Shown: piece by piece, positions 15,410-26,167 of the stretch | How positions within the stretch are numbered: position 1 is the stretch's first letter | How the letters are laid out: the number at the start of each line of letters is the position of its first letter | Origin: Microbacterium lushaniae | GTDB lineage: Bacteria; Actinomycetota; Actinomycetes; Actinomycetales; Microbacteriaceae | Reading direction: 5' to 3' | DNA length: 64,000 bases | Assembly: GCF_008727775.1 (NCBI RefSeq) | Contig: NZ_CP044232.1 | Coordinates: 1,612,001-1,676,000, forward strand | Notes under the pieces: model-generated | The model's input: the letters and a program-made list of their open reading frames with translations, nothing else | What the model was told of the DNA's origin: nothing | Database searches by the model: none | Translations under genes and position numbers: made by a program

Positions 15410-16534
15410 ATGATGCTCACCCCTGCTGCTGTCCCCGATCTTGCGCTGAGCGTGGACGACGCCGCGCGCGTGCTCACTCCCGAAGGCGAGCGGATCCCCG
15501 ACCCCACGCTGGATCCGTGGCTGGGCTCGCTCGATCCCGGCCTGCTCCGCGCGCTCTATCGCGACATGGTCCTGACCCGGCGTGTGGATGCGGAGGGGTT
15601 CGCGCTGCAGCGCCAGGGCCAACTGGGCCTCTGGCCCCCGTGCCGCGGCCAGGAGGCCGTGCAGATCGGCACGACCCACGCGCTGGCGGCGGCCGACATG
15701 ATCTTCCCCAGCTACCGCGAGACCGGCGTCGTGCTGGCCCGCGGCGCCCGCCCCGACGAGTTCGTCATGGCGTGGCGCGGCGAGGCCCACACCGCGTACG
15801 ACATTCAGCGGCTGCGGATGGCCCCCATGCAGGTGATCATCGGCGCCCACGCCCTGCATGCCACCGGGTACGCGATGGGAATCCAGCGCGACGGCGCGGA
15901 CGAGATCGCGGTGGCGTACTTCGGCGACGGCGCGACCAGCCAGGGCGACGTCAGCGAGGCGCTGGTGTTCTCGGCGTCCTACCAGGCCCCCGTGGTGTTC
16001 GTGTGCTCGAACAACCAGTGGGCCATCTCCGAACCCGTCGACGTGCAGTCGCGCGTGCCGCTGGCCGCACGCGCGCCGGGCTTCGGCATCCCCAGCATGC
16101 GCGTCGACGGCAACGACGTGCTCGCCTGCTACGCCGCGATGCGGTGGGCGCGCGAGCGGGCTCGCCGCGGCGAGGGGCCCACGTTCCTGGAGGCGGTGAC
16201 CTACCGGATGGGCCCGCACACCACCGCCGACGATCCCACGCGGTATCGCGACGCCGCCGAGGTGGAGCGCTGGCAGCGCCGCGACCCCATCACGCGGTTC
16301 GAGACCTACCTGCGCGCGCAGGGCCTGCTCGACGACGACGCCGTGGCGGAGGTCGCCGCCGCCGCCGACACGCTGGCCGCCGCCGTGCGCGCGGCATGCG
16401 TCGGCGCGCAGACGCGCCCCGGCGTCGAAGTGCTCGACGACGTGTACGCCGAGCCGCACACGGGTCTCGCGGAGGAACGGCGCGAGTACGCCGAGTACCT
16501 CGCCGGATTCGCCGAGACGGAGGAGCGGGCATGA
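15410..16534 (+). CDS. 2-oxoacid (branched-chain) dehydrogenase E1 alpha subunit
   Basis: The 374-residue protein has the thiamine diphosphate motif GDGATSQGD near residue 171 and ending in SNNQWAIS, the phosphorylation-loop-like TYRMGPHTTADDPTRYR, and WPPCRGQEAVQIG near the N-terminus. It decarboxylates the 2-oxoacid with the beta subunit. The downstream acyl-CoA genes make a branched-chain substrate (2-ketoisocaproate and relatives) more likely than pyruvate. GGAGGGAAG precedes tandem ATGs at 15410 and 15413. First gene of the operon. Confidence 0.92.
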   Translation: MMLTPAAVPDLALSVDDAARVLTPEGERIPDPTLDPWLGSLDPGLLRALYRDMVLTRRVDAEGFALQRQGQLGLWPPCRGQEAVQIGTTHALAAADMIFPSYRETGVVLARGARPDEFVMAWRGEAHTAYDIQRLRMAPMQVIIGAHALHATGYAMGIQRDGADEIAVAYFGDGATSQGDVSEALVFSASYQAPVVFVCSNNQWAISEPVDVQSRVPLAARAPGFGIPSMRVDGNDVLACYAAMRWARERARRGEGPTFLEAVTYRMGPHTTADDPTRYRDAAEVERWQRRDPITRFETYLRAQGLLDDDAVAEVAAAADTLAAAVRAACVGAQTRPGVEVLDDVYAEPHTGLAEERREYAEYLAGFAETEERA

Positions 16535-17541
16535 GCACGATGACCCTCGCGCGCGCGGTGAACGCGAGCCTGCGCTCAGCGATGATGGACGACCCGCGGG
16601 TGCTGCTGCTGGGTGAGGACATCGGGAAGCTCGGGGGCGTCTTCCGTGTCACCGACGGGCTGCTCGATCAGTTCGGCGCCGCCCGCGTGATCGACACGCC
16701 GCTGGCGGAGTCGGGCATCATGGGCACCGCCGTGGGCCTGGCCTACCGCGGCTACCGCCCCGTCGTGGAGATCCAGTTCGACGGGTTCGTGTACCCCGCC
16801 TTCGATCAGATCGTGTGCCAGGTCGCCAAGCTCTACTACCGCACCCGAGGGGCCGTGCGGATGCCGCTGACCATCCGCATCCCCTGGGGCGGGGGCATCG
16901 GGGCCGCCGAGCATCACTCCGAGTCGCCCGAAGCGTACTTCGTGCACACCGCCGGGCTGCGGGTGATCGCCGCATCCGACCCCCGGGAGGCCTACGTGCT
17001 GCTGCGGCAGGCGATCGCCAGTGACGACCCCGTCGTCTTCTTCGAGCCCAAGCGCCTCTATCACTCCAAGGGAGAGGTGGACACCGACCTCGACCTCGCA
17101 GACGAGCCGCCGATGGGGCTGGCGCGCGTGGTCCGCGACGGCACCGACGTCACCCTCGTCACGTACGGCGCACAGGTGGCGATAGCCCTGGACGCCGCGG
17201 TGGCGGCCGAGGACGAGGGCGTCTCGATCGAGGTGATCGATCTGCGCTCCATCTCACCGGTGGACTACCGCACCGTCACCGCGTCGGTGCGCAAGACCGG
17301 CCGCGCCATCGTGACGCACGAGGCGGCGCGGGAGGCGGGGGTGGGAGCGGAGATCGTGGCGAGCATCGCCGAGCGCTGCTTCGAGTACCTGGAGGCAGCG
17401 CCCCAGCGGGTGACCGGGCACGACATCCCGTACCCGCCCGCCAAGCTCGAAGGCCATCACCTGCCCGACCTCGACCGCATCCTGGCCGCCGTCGACCGCG
17501 TCATGGACCGTCCGCACACCCTGGCAGGAGCGGCGCAGTGA
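16531..17541 (+). CDS. 2-oxoacid (branched-chain) dehydrogenase E1 beta subunit
   Basis: The 336-residue protein shows LLGEDIGKLGGVFRVTDGL, ESGIMGTAVGLAYRGYRPVVEIQF, and IPWGGGIGAAEHHSESPEAYF with its HHS active-site pair, then the transketolase C-terminal domain (LVTYGAQVAIALDAA, TVTASVRKTGRAIVTHEA). It forms the alpha2beta2 E1 component. The ATG overlaps the E1-alpha stop (ATGA), indicating translational coupling. Confidence 0.93.
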   Translation: MSTMTLARAVNASLRSAMMDDPRVLLLGEDIGKLGGVFRVTDGLLDQFGAARVIDTPLAESGIMGTAVGLAYRGYRPVVEIQFDGFVYPAFDQIVCQVAKLYYRTRGAVRMPLTIRIPWGGGIGAAEHHSESPEAYFVHTAGLRVIAASDPREAYVLLRQAIASDDPVVFFEPKRLYHSKGEVDTDLDLADEPPMGLARVVRDGTDVTLVTYGAQVAIALDAAVAAEDEGVSIEVIDLRSISPVDYRTVTASVRKTGRAIVTHEAAREAGVGAEIVASIAERCFEYLEAAPQRVTGHDIPYPPAKLEGHHLPDLDRILAAVDRVMDRPHTLAGAAQ

Positions 17542-18803
17542 TCCAGGAATTCCGCCTGCCCGACCTCGGTGAGGGCCTCACCGACGCCGAACTGGTGCAG
17601 TGGCTCGTCGCCGAGGGCGAAGCCGTCGCGCTGAACCAGACCCTCGCCGAGGTCGAGACCGCCAAGGCCGTCGTCGAGCTGCCGTCGCCCTTCGCCGGCG
17701 CGGTGCAGCGCCTGCACGCAGCCGCCGGCGACACCGTCGCGGTGGGCGCTCCGCTGATCACCTTCACCCTGGCCGGTGAGGATGCCCCACCGCAGGCCGA
17801 GCCCGCACCGCCGGCCGAGCCCGAGGCGCCGGCGCCCGGCGCCCGGCAGGCGACCCTCGTCGGATACGGCGCGCTCGATCGTGCCGGTCACCCGCAGCGG
17901 CGTGCCCGACGCGCCGCAGCCGCCGAACCCCCGCCGTCCCCGCCGCGCCGGGAGGGTGAGCGCGAACGCCCGCGCTCCAGCCCGCCCGTGCGGCGCCTGG
18001 CGAAGACGCTCGGGGTCGACCTGGCGACCCTGGAGGTGGGCGAGCGGCCCATCACGCGTGCCGACGTGGAGGCGGCGGCCCGTCCGGCACCGGCCGGTGA
18101 CCCGCGGGTCACCCGCATCCCGATCCGGGGGGTGCGCAAGCACACCGCCGCCGCGATGGTCCGAAGCGCCTTCACCGCCCCGCACGCGGCCACCTTCGTC
18201 ACGATCGACGTCACCGAGACGCAGCGGCTCCTCGACGAACTCGCGCGGGATCGGGCGCTGCAGGGTCACCGCATCGGCATCCTGACCGTCGTGGCCAAGG
18301 CGGTGTGCCTGGCCCTCGGCCGCACCCCCGTGCTGGGCTCGCGGTGGGACGAGGCGGCCACGGAGATCGTGCAGCCGTCATACGTCAACCTCGGCGTCGC
18401 GGTGGCCACCGATCGGGGGCTCGTCGTGCCCAACGTGCCCGACGCCGACGCGCTCAGTCTCGTCGAGCTCGCCGACGCCCTCGCCGAGGTCGTCACGACC
18501 GCCCGGGCCGGCGCGCTCACCCCGGCGCAGCTGAGCGGCGGCACGTTCACGATCACGAACGTGGGCGTGTTCGGCGTCGACGGCGGCGTGCCCATCCTCA
18601 ATCCGGGGGAGGCGGGCATCCTGGCGGTGGGCGCGGTGCGGCGACAGCCGTGGGAGCACGAGGGCGCCGTGGCGCTGCGGGACGTGGTGACGCTCAGCCT
18701 GTCGTTCGACCACCGCCTGGCCGACGGCGCCGAGGCGGCCGGTTTCCTGATGGACGTCGCGGGAGTGCTGCGTGCGCCCGGCCGTGCGATGCTGCTGCGA
18801 TGA
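17538..18803 (+). CDS. 2-oxoacid (branched-chain) dehydrogenase E2 acyltransferase
   Basis: The 421-residue protein has one lipoyl domain ([14 protein letters not shown]; lipoylated Lys43 in VETAKAVVE), a Pro/Ala linker, an E3-binding domain near residues 152-190 ([19 protein letters not shown]), and the catalytic domain with SFDHRLADG (His392 and Asp396). It transfers the acyl group to CoA. GTG at 17538 overlaps the E1-beta stop. No E3 (lipoamide dehydrogenase) follows, so a shared Lpd elsewhere must serve. Confidence 0.93.
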   Translation: MIQEFRLPDLGEGLTDAELVQWLVAEGEAVALNQTLAEVETAKAVVELPSPFAGAVQRLHAAAGDTVAVGAPLITFTLAGEDAPPQAEPAPPAEPEAPAPGARQATLVGYGALDRAGHPQRRARRAAAAEPPPSPPRREGERERPRSSPPVRRLAKTLGVDLATLEVGERPITRADVEAAARPAPAGDPRVTRIPIRGVRKHTAAAMVRSAFTAPHAATFVTIDVTETQRLLDELARDRALQGHRIGILTVVAKAVCLALGRTPVLGSRWDEAATEIVQPSYVNLGVAVATDRGLVVPNVPDADALSLVELADALAEVVTTARAGALTPAQLSGGTFTITNVGVFGVDGGVPILNPGEAGILAVGAVRRQPWEHEGAVALRDVVTLSLSFDHRLADGAEAAGFLMDVAGVLRAPGRAMLLR

Positions 18804-20371
18804 CGCAGCAGGCGACCGCATCCACCCAGTCCGACCTGGCCGATCAGCTCCGTCGGCGCCTGGCCGAGGCGGCGCTCGGCGGACCGGAGCCCGCCCGCGA
18901 ACGCCATGTCGCGCGCGGCAAGCTGCTGGCCCGTGAGCGCATCGACCGGCTGCTGGACGAGGGGAGTGCATTCCTGGAGGTCGCGCCGCTGGCGGCCGAG
19001 GGGATGTACGACGGCGACGCGCCGGGCGCGGGCGTGGTCGCCGGGATCGGGCTCGTCCACGGGCGGTTCGTCATGGTGGTCGCCAACGACGCGACCGTCA
19101 AGGGCGGGGCGTACTTCCCGCTCACGGTGAAGAAGCACCTGCGGGCGCAGGAGATCGCCTTCGACAACCGGCTGCCCTGCATCTACCTCGTCGATTCCGG
19201 GGGCGCGTACCTGCCGATGCAGGACGAGGTCTTCCCCGACCGCGACCACTTCGGGCGCATCTTCCGCAACCAGGCGCGCCTTTCGGCGGCGGGCGTGCCG
19301 CAGATCGCCGCCGTCATGGGCTCGTGCACGGCCGGCGGCGCGTACGTCCCGGCCATGAGCGATGAGACCGTGATCGTGCGCGGACAGGGGACGATCTTCC
19401 TCGGCGGCCCGCCGCTGGTGAAAGCGGCGATCGGCGAGACGGTCACGGCCGAAGAGCTCGGCGGCGGGGAGGTGCACGCGCGCCGGTCGGGCGTCGTCGA
19501 CCACCTCGCCGACGACGACGACCACGCCCTCGAGATCGTGCGCGACATCGTCGCGACCCTCCCGCCCCCGGCGCCCCGCGCATGGGAGGTGACCGCATCC
19601 GTGCCACCGGCGGAAGACCCCGCCACCCTCTACGACGTCGTCCCGGTCGAGGTGGGACGCCCCTACGACGTGCACGCCGTGCTCGACCGGCTCGTGGACG
19701 CCGGCTCGGTGCACGAGTTCAAGCGCGAGTACGGCACGACCGTGGTCACCGCCTTCGCCCGCATCCACGGGCACCCGGTCGGCATCATCGCCAACAACGG
19801 CGTGCTGTTCAGCGAATCGGCGCTCAAAGCCGCGCATTTCATCGAGCTGTGCGATCAGCGGGGCATCCCGCTGCTGTTCCTGCAGAACATCTCCGGCTTC
19901 ATGGTCGGCCGGGATGCCGAGGCCGGGGGCATCGCGAAGGACGGGGCCAAGATGGTCACCGCCGTGGCCACGACGCGCGTGCCCAAGCTCACCGTCGTGA
20001 TCGGCGGATCCTTCGGCGCCGGAAACTACGCGATGTGCGGGCGGGCGTACGACCCGCGGTTCCTGTGGACGTGGCCGGCCAGCCGCATCTCGGTGATGGG
20101 CGGAGCGCAGGCCGCGGCGGTGCTCGCCACCGTCAAGCGCGACCAGCTGGATGCGCGCGGTCAGGAGTGGCCCGCCGAGGACGAGGCGGCCTTCCGCGCC
20201 CCCATCCAGGAGCGCTACGACGCGCAGGGCGACCCCTATTACGCCACCGCCCGCCTGTGGGACGACGGCATCCTCGACCCCGCCGACACGCGCACCGTGG
20301 TGGGCCTGGCGCTGGACGTCGTCTCGCGCGCGCCCCTTCCCGAGCCCCGCTTCGGCCTCTTCCGGATGTGA
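18800..20371 (+). CDS. Acyl-CoA carboxylase carboxyltransferase (methylcrotonyl-CoA type)
   Basis: The 523-residue protein has the two crotonase-like halves of a biotin-dependent carboxyltransferase: [31 protein letters not shown] is the methylcrotonyl-CoA hallmark, followed by [17 protein letters not shown], and in the C-half [27 protein letters not shown] and [20 protein letters not shown]. It carboxylates 3-methylcrotonyl-CoA in leucine breakdown, with the biotin carboxylase encoded next. It overlaps the E2 stop by 4 bp. Confidence 0.92.
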   Translation: MTQQATASTQSDLADQLRRRLAEAALGGPEPARERHVARGKLLARERIDRLLDEGSAFLEVAPLAAEGMYDGDAPGAGVVAGIGLVHGRFVMVVANDATVKGGAYFPLTVKKHLRAQEIAFDNRLPCIYLVDSGGAYLPMQDEVFPDRDHFGRIFRNQARLSAAGVPQIAAVMGSCTAGGAYVPAMSDETVIVRGQGTIFLGGPPLVKAAIGETVTAEELGGGEVHARRSGVVDHLADDDDHALEIVRDIVATLPPPAPRAWEVTASVPPAEDPATLYDVVPVEVGRPYDVHAVLDRLVDAGSVHEFKREYGTTVVTAFARIHGHPVGIIANNGVLFSESALKAAHFIELCDQRGIPLLFLQNISGFMVGRDAEAGGIAKDGAKMVTAVATTRVPKLTVVIGGSFGAGNYAMCGRAYDPRFLWTWPASRISVMGGAQAAAVLATVKRDQLDARGQEWPAEDEAAFRAPIQERYDAQGDPYYATARLWDDGILDPADTRTVVGLALDVVSRAPLPEPRFGLFRM

Positions 20372-20376
20372 CCCCC

Positions 20377-22332
20377 ATGGACCCGATGCCCACCCCGCCC
20401 ATGCCCCTCGAGCAGTTCCAGACGGTGCTCGTGGCCAACCGCGGCGAGATCGCCCGCCGGGTCATCCGGACGCTGCGTCGTCTCGGCATCCGCTCGGTGG
20501 CGGTGTACAGCGACGCCGACGCGGGGGAGCCGCACGTGCGCGAGGCCGATGTCGCGGTGCGGATCGGCCCGGCCGCCGCCCGTGCGTCCTACCTCGACAT
20601 CGACGCCGTCCTGACGGCGGCCCGCACGAGCGGGGCCGACGCGATCCACCCCGGGTACGGGTTCCTCTCCGAGAACGCCGCGTTCGCCCGCGCGTGCCGT
20701 GATGCCGGCGTCGTCTTCATCGGACCGGGGGAGCGCGCGATCGAGGTCATGGGCGACAAGATCCGCGCGCGCGATCATGTCGCTGCCTCCGGCGTGCCCG
20801 TCGTCCCCGGCTTCGGGGCCGAGGGGATGACCGACGAGGAGATCGCCGCGCGTGCGCAGGAGGTCGGCTATCCGCTCATCGTGAAGCCGTCGGCCGGCGG
20901 CGGCGGAAAGGGCATGGAGGTCGTCCGGGATGCGGCGGCCCTGCCGGCGGCGCTGGCGACGGCGCGGCGCGTGGCGGCGGCCGCGTTCGGCGACGACACC
21001 CTGCTGCTCGAGCGTTTCGTCGCGGAGCCGCGCCACATCGAGGTGCAGGTGTTCGCCGATGCGGCCGGCACGGTGGTGCACCTCGGCGAGCGCGAGTGCA
21101 CGCTGCAGCGCCGGCACCAGAAGGTCATCGAGGAGGCCCCCTCGCCCATCGTGGACCCGCCCCTGCGTGCGCGCCTGGGGGAAGCGGCGTGCGCTGCGGC
21201 CGCGAGCGTGGACTACGTCGGGGCGGGCACCGTGGAATTCCTCGTCTCGGGGGAGAACCCGGAGGAGTTCTTCTTCCTGGAGATGAACACGCGCCTGCAG
21301 GTGGAGCACCCCGTCACCGAGGCGGTCACCGGGCTCGACCTCGTCGAGCAGCAGGTGCGCGTCGCGCAGGGCCATCCGCTCGGCCTGACACAGGACGACA
21401 TCCGCCTGAGCGGATGGTCGATCGAGGCCCGCGTGTACGCCGAGAGTCCGGAACGCGGGTTCCTGCCCGCCACCGGCACGGTGCTTCGGTGGCGCCCGGC
21501 GCCGGCGGCCCGCACGGATGCCGCGATCGAAACGGGCAGCACGGTCGGCGTGGACTACGACCCGCTCGTGGCGAAGGTCATCGCCACCGCCCCCGACCGC
21601 GCGACCGCCCTGGCGCGGCTGGATGCCGCCCTCGCCGGCACCGTTTTGCTGGGCGTGGAGACGAACATCGCCTACCTGCGCACCGTGCTCGCCGACGACC
21701 GGGTGCTCCGCGGCGACCTGGACACGGGGCTGCTGGATCGTCTTCCACCGGCGCAGCCGGCTGCTCCCGCGCCGGCTGTCCTCGCCGCCGCGCGCGACGC
21801 CGCGCGCCCGGCGGCGGGGGAGCTGTGGGATGCGCGCGACGGGTGGCGCGCGGGAGGTGTGCGCCGCGCCGTCTCCGCGCTGTTCGACACCCCCGCCGGG
21901 GTCGCCGAGGTGAGCGCGGACGAGCCCGCGGCCCCCGACGCCGTGACCGCCCGCGATGCCGACGGCACCGTGTGGGTGCACGCGGGTGGCGCCACCGTGC
22001 AGGTCGCGCCGCTGTCACGACGGGACGCGACCCTGCGCCGTCGGGCGGCCGCCGATCCGGCGCACGTCGCTCCCGCGCTGACGGCACCCCTTCCCGGCAC
22101 GGTCGTCGCCCTCCACGTCGCCGACGGCGACACCGTGCGGGCGGGCGACAAGGTCCTCACGATCGAGGCGATGAAGATGGAGCACGCTCTGGCCGCCCCC
22201 CGCGACGGGGTGGCGAGACTGCGGGTCCCGATCGGTGCGTCGGTCGCGCGCGGGCAGCGCGTCGCCGACGTCGAAACGCCCGCCGAAGACCCGCCAGACC
22301 CCCAGGCACAGGAGGCCTCCCATGCACACTGA
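20377..22332 (+). CDS. Acetyl/methylcrotonyl-CoA carboxylase biotin carboxylase-BCCP subunit
   Basis: The 651-residue protein begins with [20 protein letters not shown], then the ATP-grasp [41 protein letters not shown], and ends with a biotinyl domain carrying Lys600 in IEAMKMEH. It loads CO2 onto biotin for the preceding carboxyltransferase. The middle (about residues 455-570) is the less conserved linking region. ATG at 20377 lies 5 bp after the previous stop; ATGs at 20386 and 20401 are also possible. Its end overlaps the next gene by 11 bp. Confidence 0.92.
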   Translation: MDPMPTPPMPLEQFQTVLVANRGEIARRVIRTLRRLGIRSVAVYSDADAGEPHVREADVAVRIGPAAARASYLDIDAVLTAARTSGADAIHPGYGFLSENAAFARACRDAGVVFIGPGERAIEVMGDKIRARDHVAASGVPVVPGFGAEGMTDEEIAARAQEVGYPLIVKPSAGGGGKGMEVVRDAAALPAALATARRVAAAAFGDDTLLLERFVAEPRHIEVQVFADAAGTVVHLGERECTLQRRHQKVIEEAPSPIVDPPLRARLGEAACAAAASVDYVGAGTVEFLVSGENPEEFFFLEMNTRLQVEHPVTEAVTGLDLVEQQVRVAQGHPLGLTQDDIRLSGWSIEARVYAESPERGFLPATGTVLRWRPAPAARTDAAIETGSTVGVDYDPLVAKVIATAPDRATALARLDAALAGTVLLGVETNIAYLRTVLADDRVLRGDLDTGLLDRLPPAQPAAPAPAVLAAARDAARPAAGELWDARDGWRAGGVRRAVSALFDTPAGVAEVSADEPAAPDAVTARDADGTVWVHAGGATVQVAPLSRRDATLRRRAAADPAHVAPALTAPLPGTVVALHVADGDTVRAGDKVLTIEAMKMEHALAAPRDGVARLRVPIGASVARGQRVADVETPAEDPPDPQAQEASHAH

Positions 22333-23491
22333 CACCCTGACCCACGGCCTCAGCGCCGAGGAGCGCGAACTGGCCGGGATGGTCCGCGCGTTCGCCGACG
22401 AGGTCGTCGCGCCCCGCTCGTACGAGGCCGACCGTGACGCCACCCTGCCCCTGGACATCGTCGCCCAGATGGGCGAGCTGGGGCTGTTCGGCCTCCCCTT
22501 CCCGGAGGACGTGGGCGGGCAGGGCGGCGATTACACCGCGCTGTGCCTGGCGATCGAGGCGCTCGGGCGCGTGGACCAGTCCATCGCGATCACCCTCGAA
22601 GCCGGTGTCAGCCTGGGCGCGATGCCGGTGTTCCGCTTCGGCACCGATGCGCAGCGGAGCGACCTGCTGCCGGATCTGCTCGCCGGGCGGGCTCTGGCCG
22701 GCTTCGGTCTGACCGAGCCCGAGGCCGGCAGCGACGCAGGGGCGACCCGCACCACCGCGCGTCTGGAGGACGGGCACTGGGTGATCGACGGGGCGAAGCA
22801 GTTCATCACCAATTCCGGCACGGCCATCACCCGCTTCGTCACCGTCACCGCCGTCACCGGCCGCACCGCGTCGGGGGGCCCCGAGATCTCCGCCATCATC
22901 GTGCCCCACGGCACACCGGGGTTCGTCGTCGGGCCGGGCTACGACAAGGTCGGCTGGCACGCCTCCGACACGCATCCGCTGGCCTTCGACGGTGCCAGGG
23001 TGCCGGAGGCGAACCTCCTCGGCGCACGGGGCCGCGGGTACGCGAACTTCCTGCACATCCTCGACGAGGGGCGCATCGCGATCGCCGCGCTGGCCACCGG
23101 CGCCGCGGAGGGATGCCTCGAAGCGGCCGTCGACTACGCCAAGGCCCGCACCGTGTTCGGCGAGCGGCTCTCGTCGCGCCAGAGCATCCAGTTCCTCCTG
23201 GCCCGCATGCGCGCGCGTGTGCACACCGCCCGGCTGGCGTGGCTGCATGCCGCGCGTCTGCGCGACGCGGGTGAGCCGTTCAAGGAGGAGGCGGCGATCG
23301 CCAAGCTCGTCAGCGGCGAGGCGGCCATGGACAACGCCCGCGACGCGACCCAGGTGTTCGGGGGCAACGGCTTCATGAACGAATACCCCGTGGCCCGTCA
23401 CTACCGCGACTCGAAGATCCTCGAGATCGGCGAGGGCACGACCGAGGTGCAGCTGCTGGTCATCTCACGGGCGCTGGGGCTCACCGGGTAG
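22322..23491 (+). CDS. Acyl-CoA dehydrogenase (isovaleryl/branched-chain type by context)
   Basis: The 389-residue flavoprotein shows [23 protein letters not shown], the [18 protein letters not shown] helix, [20 protein letters not shown] and [10 protein letters not shown]. It oxidises an acyl-CoA to the 2-enoyl-CoA. Between leucine-pathway carboxylase and hydratase genes, isovaleryl-CoA is the expected substrate. However, Glu371 in EIGEGTTE sits where short-chain dehydrogenases keep their base, whereas classical isovaleryl-CoA dehydrogenase has a small residue there and its base elsewhere. Broader branched or short acyl specificity is therefore possible. Confidence 0.9.
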   Translation: MHTDTLTHGLSAEERELAGMVRAFADEVVAPRSYEADRDATLPLDIVAQMGELGLFGLPFPEDVGGQGGDYTALCLAIEALGRVDQSIAITLEAGVSLGAMPVFRFGTDAQRSDLLPDLLAGRALAGFGLTEPEAGSDAGATRTTARLEDGHWVIDGAKQFITNSGTAITRFVTVTAVTGRTASGGPEISAIIVPHGTPGFVVGPGYDKVGWHASDTHPLAFDGARVPEANLLGARGRGYANFLHILDEGRIAIAALATGAAEGCLEAAVDYAKARTVFGERLSSRQSIQFLLARMRARVHTARLAWLHAARLRDAGEPFKEEAAIAKLVSGEAAMDNARDATQVFGGNGFMNEYPVARHYRDSKILEIGEGTTEVQLLVISRALGLTG

Positions 23492-23500
23492 CGTGAGGGC

Positions 23501-23980
23501 GTGAACGCAATCGTGCAGCGCGGCCTGTGGTTCGAGGAGTTCGAGGTCGGAGCGCGATATCTCCACCGCCCGGGGCGCACGGTGACCCAGGCCGACAACA
23601 TCCTCTTCTCCGCCCTCACCGCCAACCCGCAGGCGCTGCACGTGGACGCCGCCTACGCCGCCACGCAGCCGTTCGGCCGGCCGCTGGTGAACTCGATGTG
23701 GACCCTCGCCACGATGGTGGGAGCGTCGGTGGCGCAGCTCACGCAGGGGACGCTCGTGGCCCAGCTGGGGCTGGAGGACATCGCCTTCCCCGCACCGCTG
23801 TTCCCCGATGACACCCTCTACACCGATACCGAGATCCTCGCCACGCGCGCGTCGGCGTCGCGGCCGGGCCAGGGAATCGTCACGATGCGGCACACCGGGC
23901 GGTCGCAGGACGACACCGTCGTGGCACGCGCCACGCGCTCCGTCCTGCTGTGGCGCGAGGATGCGGAGGGCCGGGCGTGA
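23501..23980 (+). CDS. MaoC-family (R)-enoyl-CoA hydratase
   Basis: The 159-residue protein has a single hot-dog fold of the MaoC type: GLWFEEFEVGARY, TVTQADNILFSALTANPQALHVDAAYA with the usual Asp and His of the hydratase, and FGRPLVNSMWTLATMVG. By position it would hydrate the methylglutaconyl-CoA produced by the carboxylase. GTG start 9 bp after the dehydrogenase stop. Its end overlaps the CitE-like gene by 4 bp, so the two are made together. Confidence 0.87.
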   Translation: MNAIVQRGLWFEEFEVGARYLHRPGRTVTQADNILFSALTANPQALHVDAAYAATQPFGRPLVNSMWTLATMVGASVAQLTQGTLVAQLGLEDIAFPAPLFPDDTLYTDTEILATRASASRPGQGIVTMRHTGRSQDDTVVARATRSVLLWREDAEGRA

Positions 23981-24786
23981 CCGCGTTCACCCTCGGGCCC
24001 GCCCTGCTGTTCTGCCCCGCCGACCGTCCCGAGCGGTTCGCGAAGGCCGCCGAACGCGCCGACGCCGTCATCCTCGATCTCGAGGACGCCGTCGGAGCCG
24101 GCGACAAGACGGCCGCGCGCGGACATGTCATCGAGGCGGAGCTGGATCCCGCCCGCACCATCGTGCGGGTCTCGGCACCGGGGACGGCGGCGTTCCTGGC
24201 AGACATGGCGAGCCTGTCCCAGACCGATTTCCGCACGATCATGGTCGCGAAGGCCGAATCGGCCAAGGCCCTGCGGGCGATCGACGCCCGGTTCTCCGTG
24301 ATCGCGCTGTGCGAGACGGCGCGCGGGGTGGCCGTGGCCGACAAGCTCGCCGCATCCGAGCGGGTCGTCGCCCTCATGTGGGGCGCGGAGGATCTCGTCG
24401 CGAGCCTGGGCGGAACCTCCAGCCGTGACGCACGGGGGCAGTACCTCGACATCGCCCGCCACGCCCGCTCCCGCGTGCTGCTGGCCGCCCGCGCCCGCGG
24501 CAAGGCCGCGATCGACGCGGTTCACCTGGACATCGCCGACACCGACGGACTCCGCGCCGAGGCGGAGGATGCAGCCGCCTCCGGCTTCACCGCGACCGCC
24601 TGCATCCATCCGTCGCAGGCGGAGGTGATCCGCGCCGCGTATCGGCCCGATCCGGCGATGGCCGCGTGGGCGGCCGGGGTGCTGCGGGCTGCGGAGGGCG
24701 AGGGCGGCGTGTTCCGCTACGAGGGCCGCATGATCGATGAGCCGGTGCTCGTGCACGCCCGCACCATCCTCGCCCGGAGCGCGTGA
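23977..24786 (+). CDS. HpcH/HpaI-CitE family acyl-CoA lyase
   Basis: The 269-residue TIM-barrel protein begins LGPALLFCPADRPERFAKAAERADAVILDLEDAVG and has IALCETARGVAVADKLAAS, MWGAEDLVASLGG, and GFTATACIHPSQAEVI, the CitE metal and CoA signatures. CitE-like enzymes cleave beta-hydroxyacyl-CoA thioesters. As the last gene of a leucine operon it most likely splits 3-hydroxy-3-methylglutaryl-CoA to acetoacetate and acetyl-CoA, replacing the unrelated classical lyase. Citramalyl-CoA or malyl-CoA are alternatives. Confidence 0.88.
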   Translation: MTAFTLGPALLFCPADRPERFAKAAERADAVILDLEDAVGAGDKTAARGHVIEAELDPARTIVRVSAPGTAAFLADMASLSQTDFRTIMVAKAESAKALRAIDARFSVIALCETARGVAVADKLAASERVVALMWGAEDLVASLGGTSSRDARGQYLDIARHARSRVLLAARARGKAAIDAVHLDIADTDGLRAEAEDAAASGFTATACIHPSQAEVIRAAYRPDPAMAAWAAGVLRAAEGEGGVFRYEGRMIDEPVLVHARTILARSA

Positions 24787-24850
24787 CCGCCCTGCCGCAC
24801 CGGTGCGCGGGCTGGGTTCGCGCCGTGCTGATGCGCTCGATCAACACGCC

Positions 24851-26167
24851 CTAGAACGGGGGTGGGTCGGCGTCGGGGACGAAGGCGACGCGGGGTGGGG
24901 CCTTGTCGGTGTAGCGGCGGTGGAGGGGAGAGGTCCAGCGGATGGTGCCGTCGGGCTCCTGCGCGGCCGTCCACTCGGTTTCGGTCTTGAGCGTGTGGTG
25001 CCGTTTGCACAGGCAGGCGAGATTTCCGACGGTCGTGCGCCCGCCGAGGGCCCAGTCGAGATTGTGGTCGTGATCGCAGCGGCGGGCGGGCTGGCGGCAG
25101 CCGGGGAAGCGGCAGTGGATGTCGCGGGCGGCGAGGAAGCGCTCGAGGATCGTGCCCGGGCGGTAGCGGTCGACGGCGAGCACCATGCCGGTGACGGGGT
25201 GAGTGAGGATGCGGTCCCAGCCGGGCGCCGTGGCCATGAGCTGACGCGCGGTGTCGGCGTCGATGGGTGACGTGCCGTCGATGCTGGCGCCGCGGTCGGC
25301 GATACCGGCGGCGGTGAGGGCGGGGACGGTGACGTGCACGCTGGCGCGGATGGCGCCGAGGCCACCGGGGAGGATGTCGGTGGTGTGGTCGATCGTGGGC
25401 TGCCCGGTGAGGAGCATGTCGCACACGAGGTCGGCGCGGATCTGATCGAGGGTGCGGGTGTCGACCACGGCCGGTTCCGCGTCGACCACTCGCGGTTCCT
25501 CACCTGGCTGGGTGGTGGTGGCGCGGATGGCGCGGGCCTGCTGCGTGAGGCGGTCGTGGATGCCGTGGAGGAGGGCGGTGGGTCCGATGATCTCCAGCTT
25601 GGCCAGCCCGTCGTGCAGTTCGGAGAGCGTGACGGTGCGTGCCTTCTCTGCCCGTTCGAAGCGGGTCGTGATGGATTCGGGGTGGAGGTGCTCGGCCAGC
25701 CCGCGCGCGTAGTCGCGGGTGCGGGCGACGGTCTCCGCGGCGGCCCATTCCACCACCACCTGCTCGAACGCGGCCCGATCGGTGTCGTCGGTCAGGACGC
25801 ACCCGGCGTCCTGGATGACCGCTGCGTGCCGGGCGGTGATGCGGCCGGTGGTGAGGGCGTCGATGGTGGCGGGGAAGCGTTCGACGAGATCGAGTGCATC
25901 ACTCATGCGTGCTTGCGCGACGCGGTCGCTCCACCGGACGGCCGCGCCGATCTCGGCGGCGACGGAGCGCAGTTCCAGCTCGCGGGCGCGCTGGGTGGCG
26001 TGCTTCCCCTCCATCCGACGCAGCGCGATCCGCATCGCCCCGGCCAGTTGTGCCACCTTCACCGCTTCGAGGATGGCGATCTCCTCTTCGGCTTCGCGCA
26101 GCTCATCGACGATCGATGCGAGCTGTGCGCTCTCGTCGTGATCTTCGATGCTTGCCAGGAGGGTCAT
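24851..26167 (-). CDS. DUF222/HNH endonuclease-domain protein (13E12 repeat type)
   Basis: The 438-residue protein has the DUF222 helical domain over residues 20-290 (ITARHAAVIQDAG is typical) and a C-terminal HNH motif CRFPGCRQPARRCDHDHNLDWALGGRTTVGNLACLCKRHH, with metal Cys pairs and catalytic His. The family is expanded in actinobacteria, often in many near-identical copies, and may be mobile. The biological role is not known. It is convergent with the leucine operon across 64 bp. Confidence 0.9.
   Translation of the reverse strand: MTLLASIEDHDESAQLASIVDELREAEEEIAILEAVKVAQLAGAMRIALRRMEGKHATQRARELELRSVAAEIGAAVRWSDRVAQARMSDALDLVERFPATIDALTTGRITARHAAVIQDAGCVLTDDTDRAAFEQVVVEWAAAETVARTRDYARGLAEHLHPESITTRFERAEKARTVTLSELHDGLAKLEIIGPTALLHGIHDRLTQQARAIRATTTQPGEEPRVVDAEPAVVDTRTLDQIRADLVCDMLLTGQPTIDHTTDILPGGLGAIRASVHVTVPALTAAGIADRGASIDGTSPIDADTARQLMATAPGWDRILTHPVTGMVLAVDRYRPGTILERFLAARDIHCRFPGCRQPARRCDHDHNLDWALGGRTTVGNLACLCKRHHTLKTETEWTAAQEPDGTIRWTSPLHRRYTDKAPPRVAFVPDADPPPF

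Noticed and set aside
14105..16459. 784-residue minus-strand frame across the E1-alpha region
   Set aside because: His/Arg/Ala-rich shadow of the plus-strand E1-alpha and transporter genes; no family signature.
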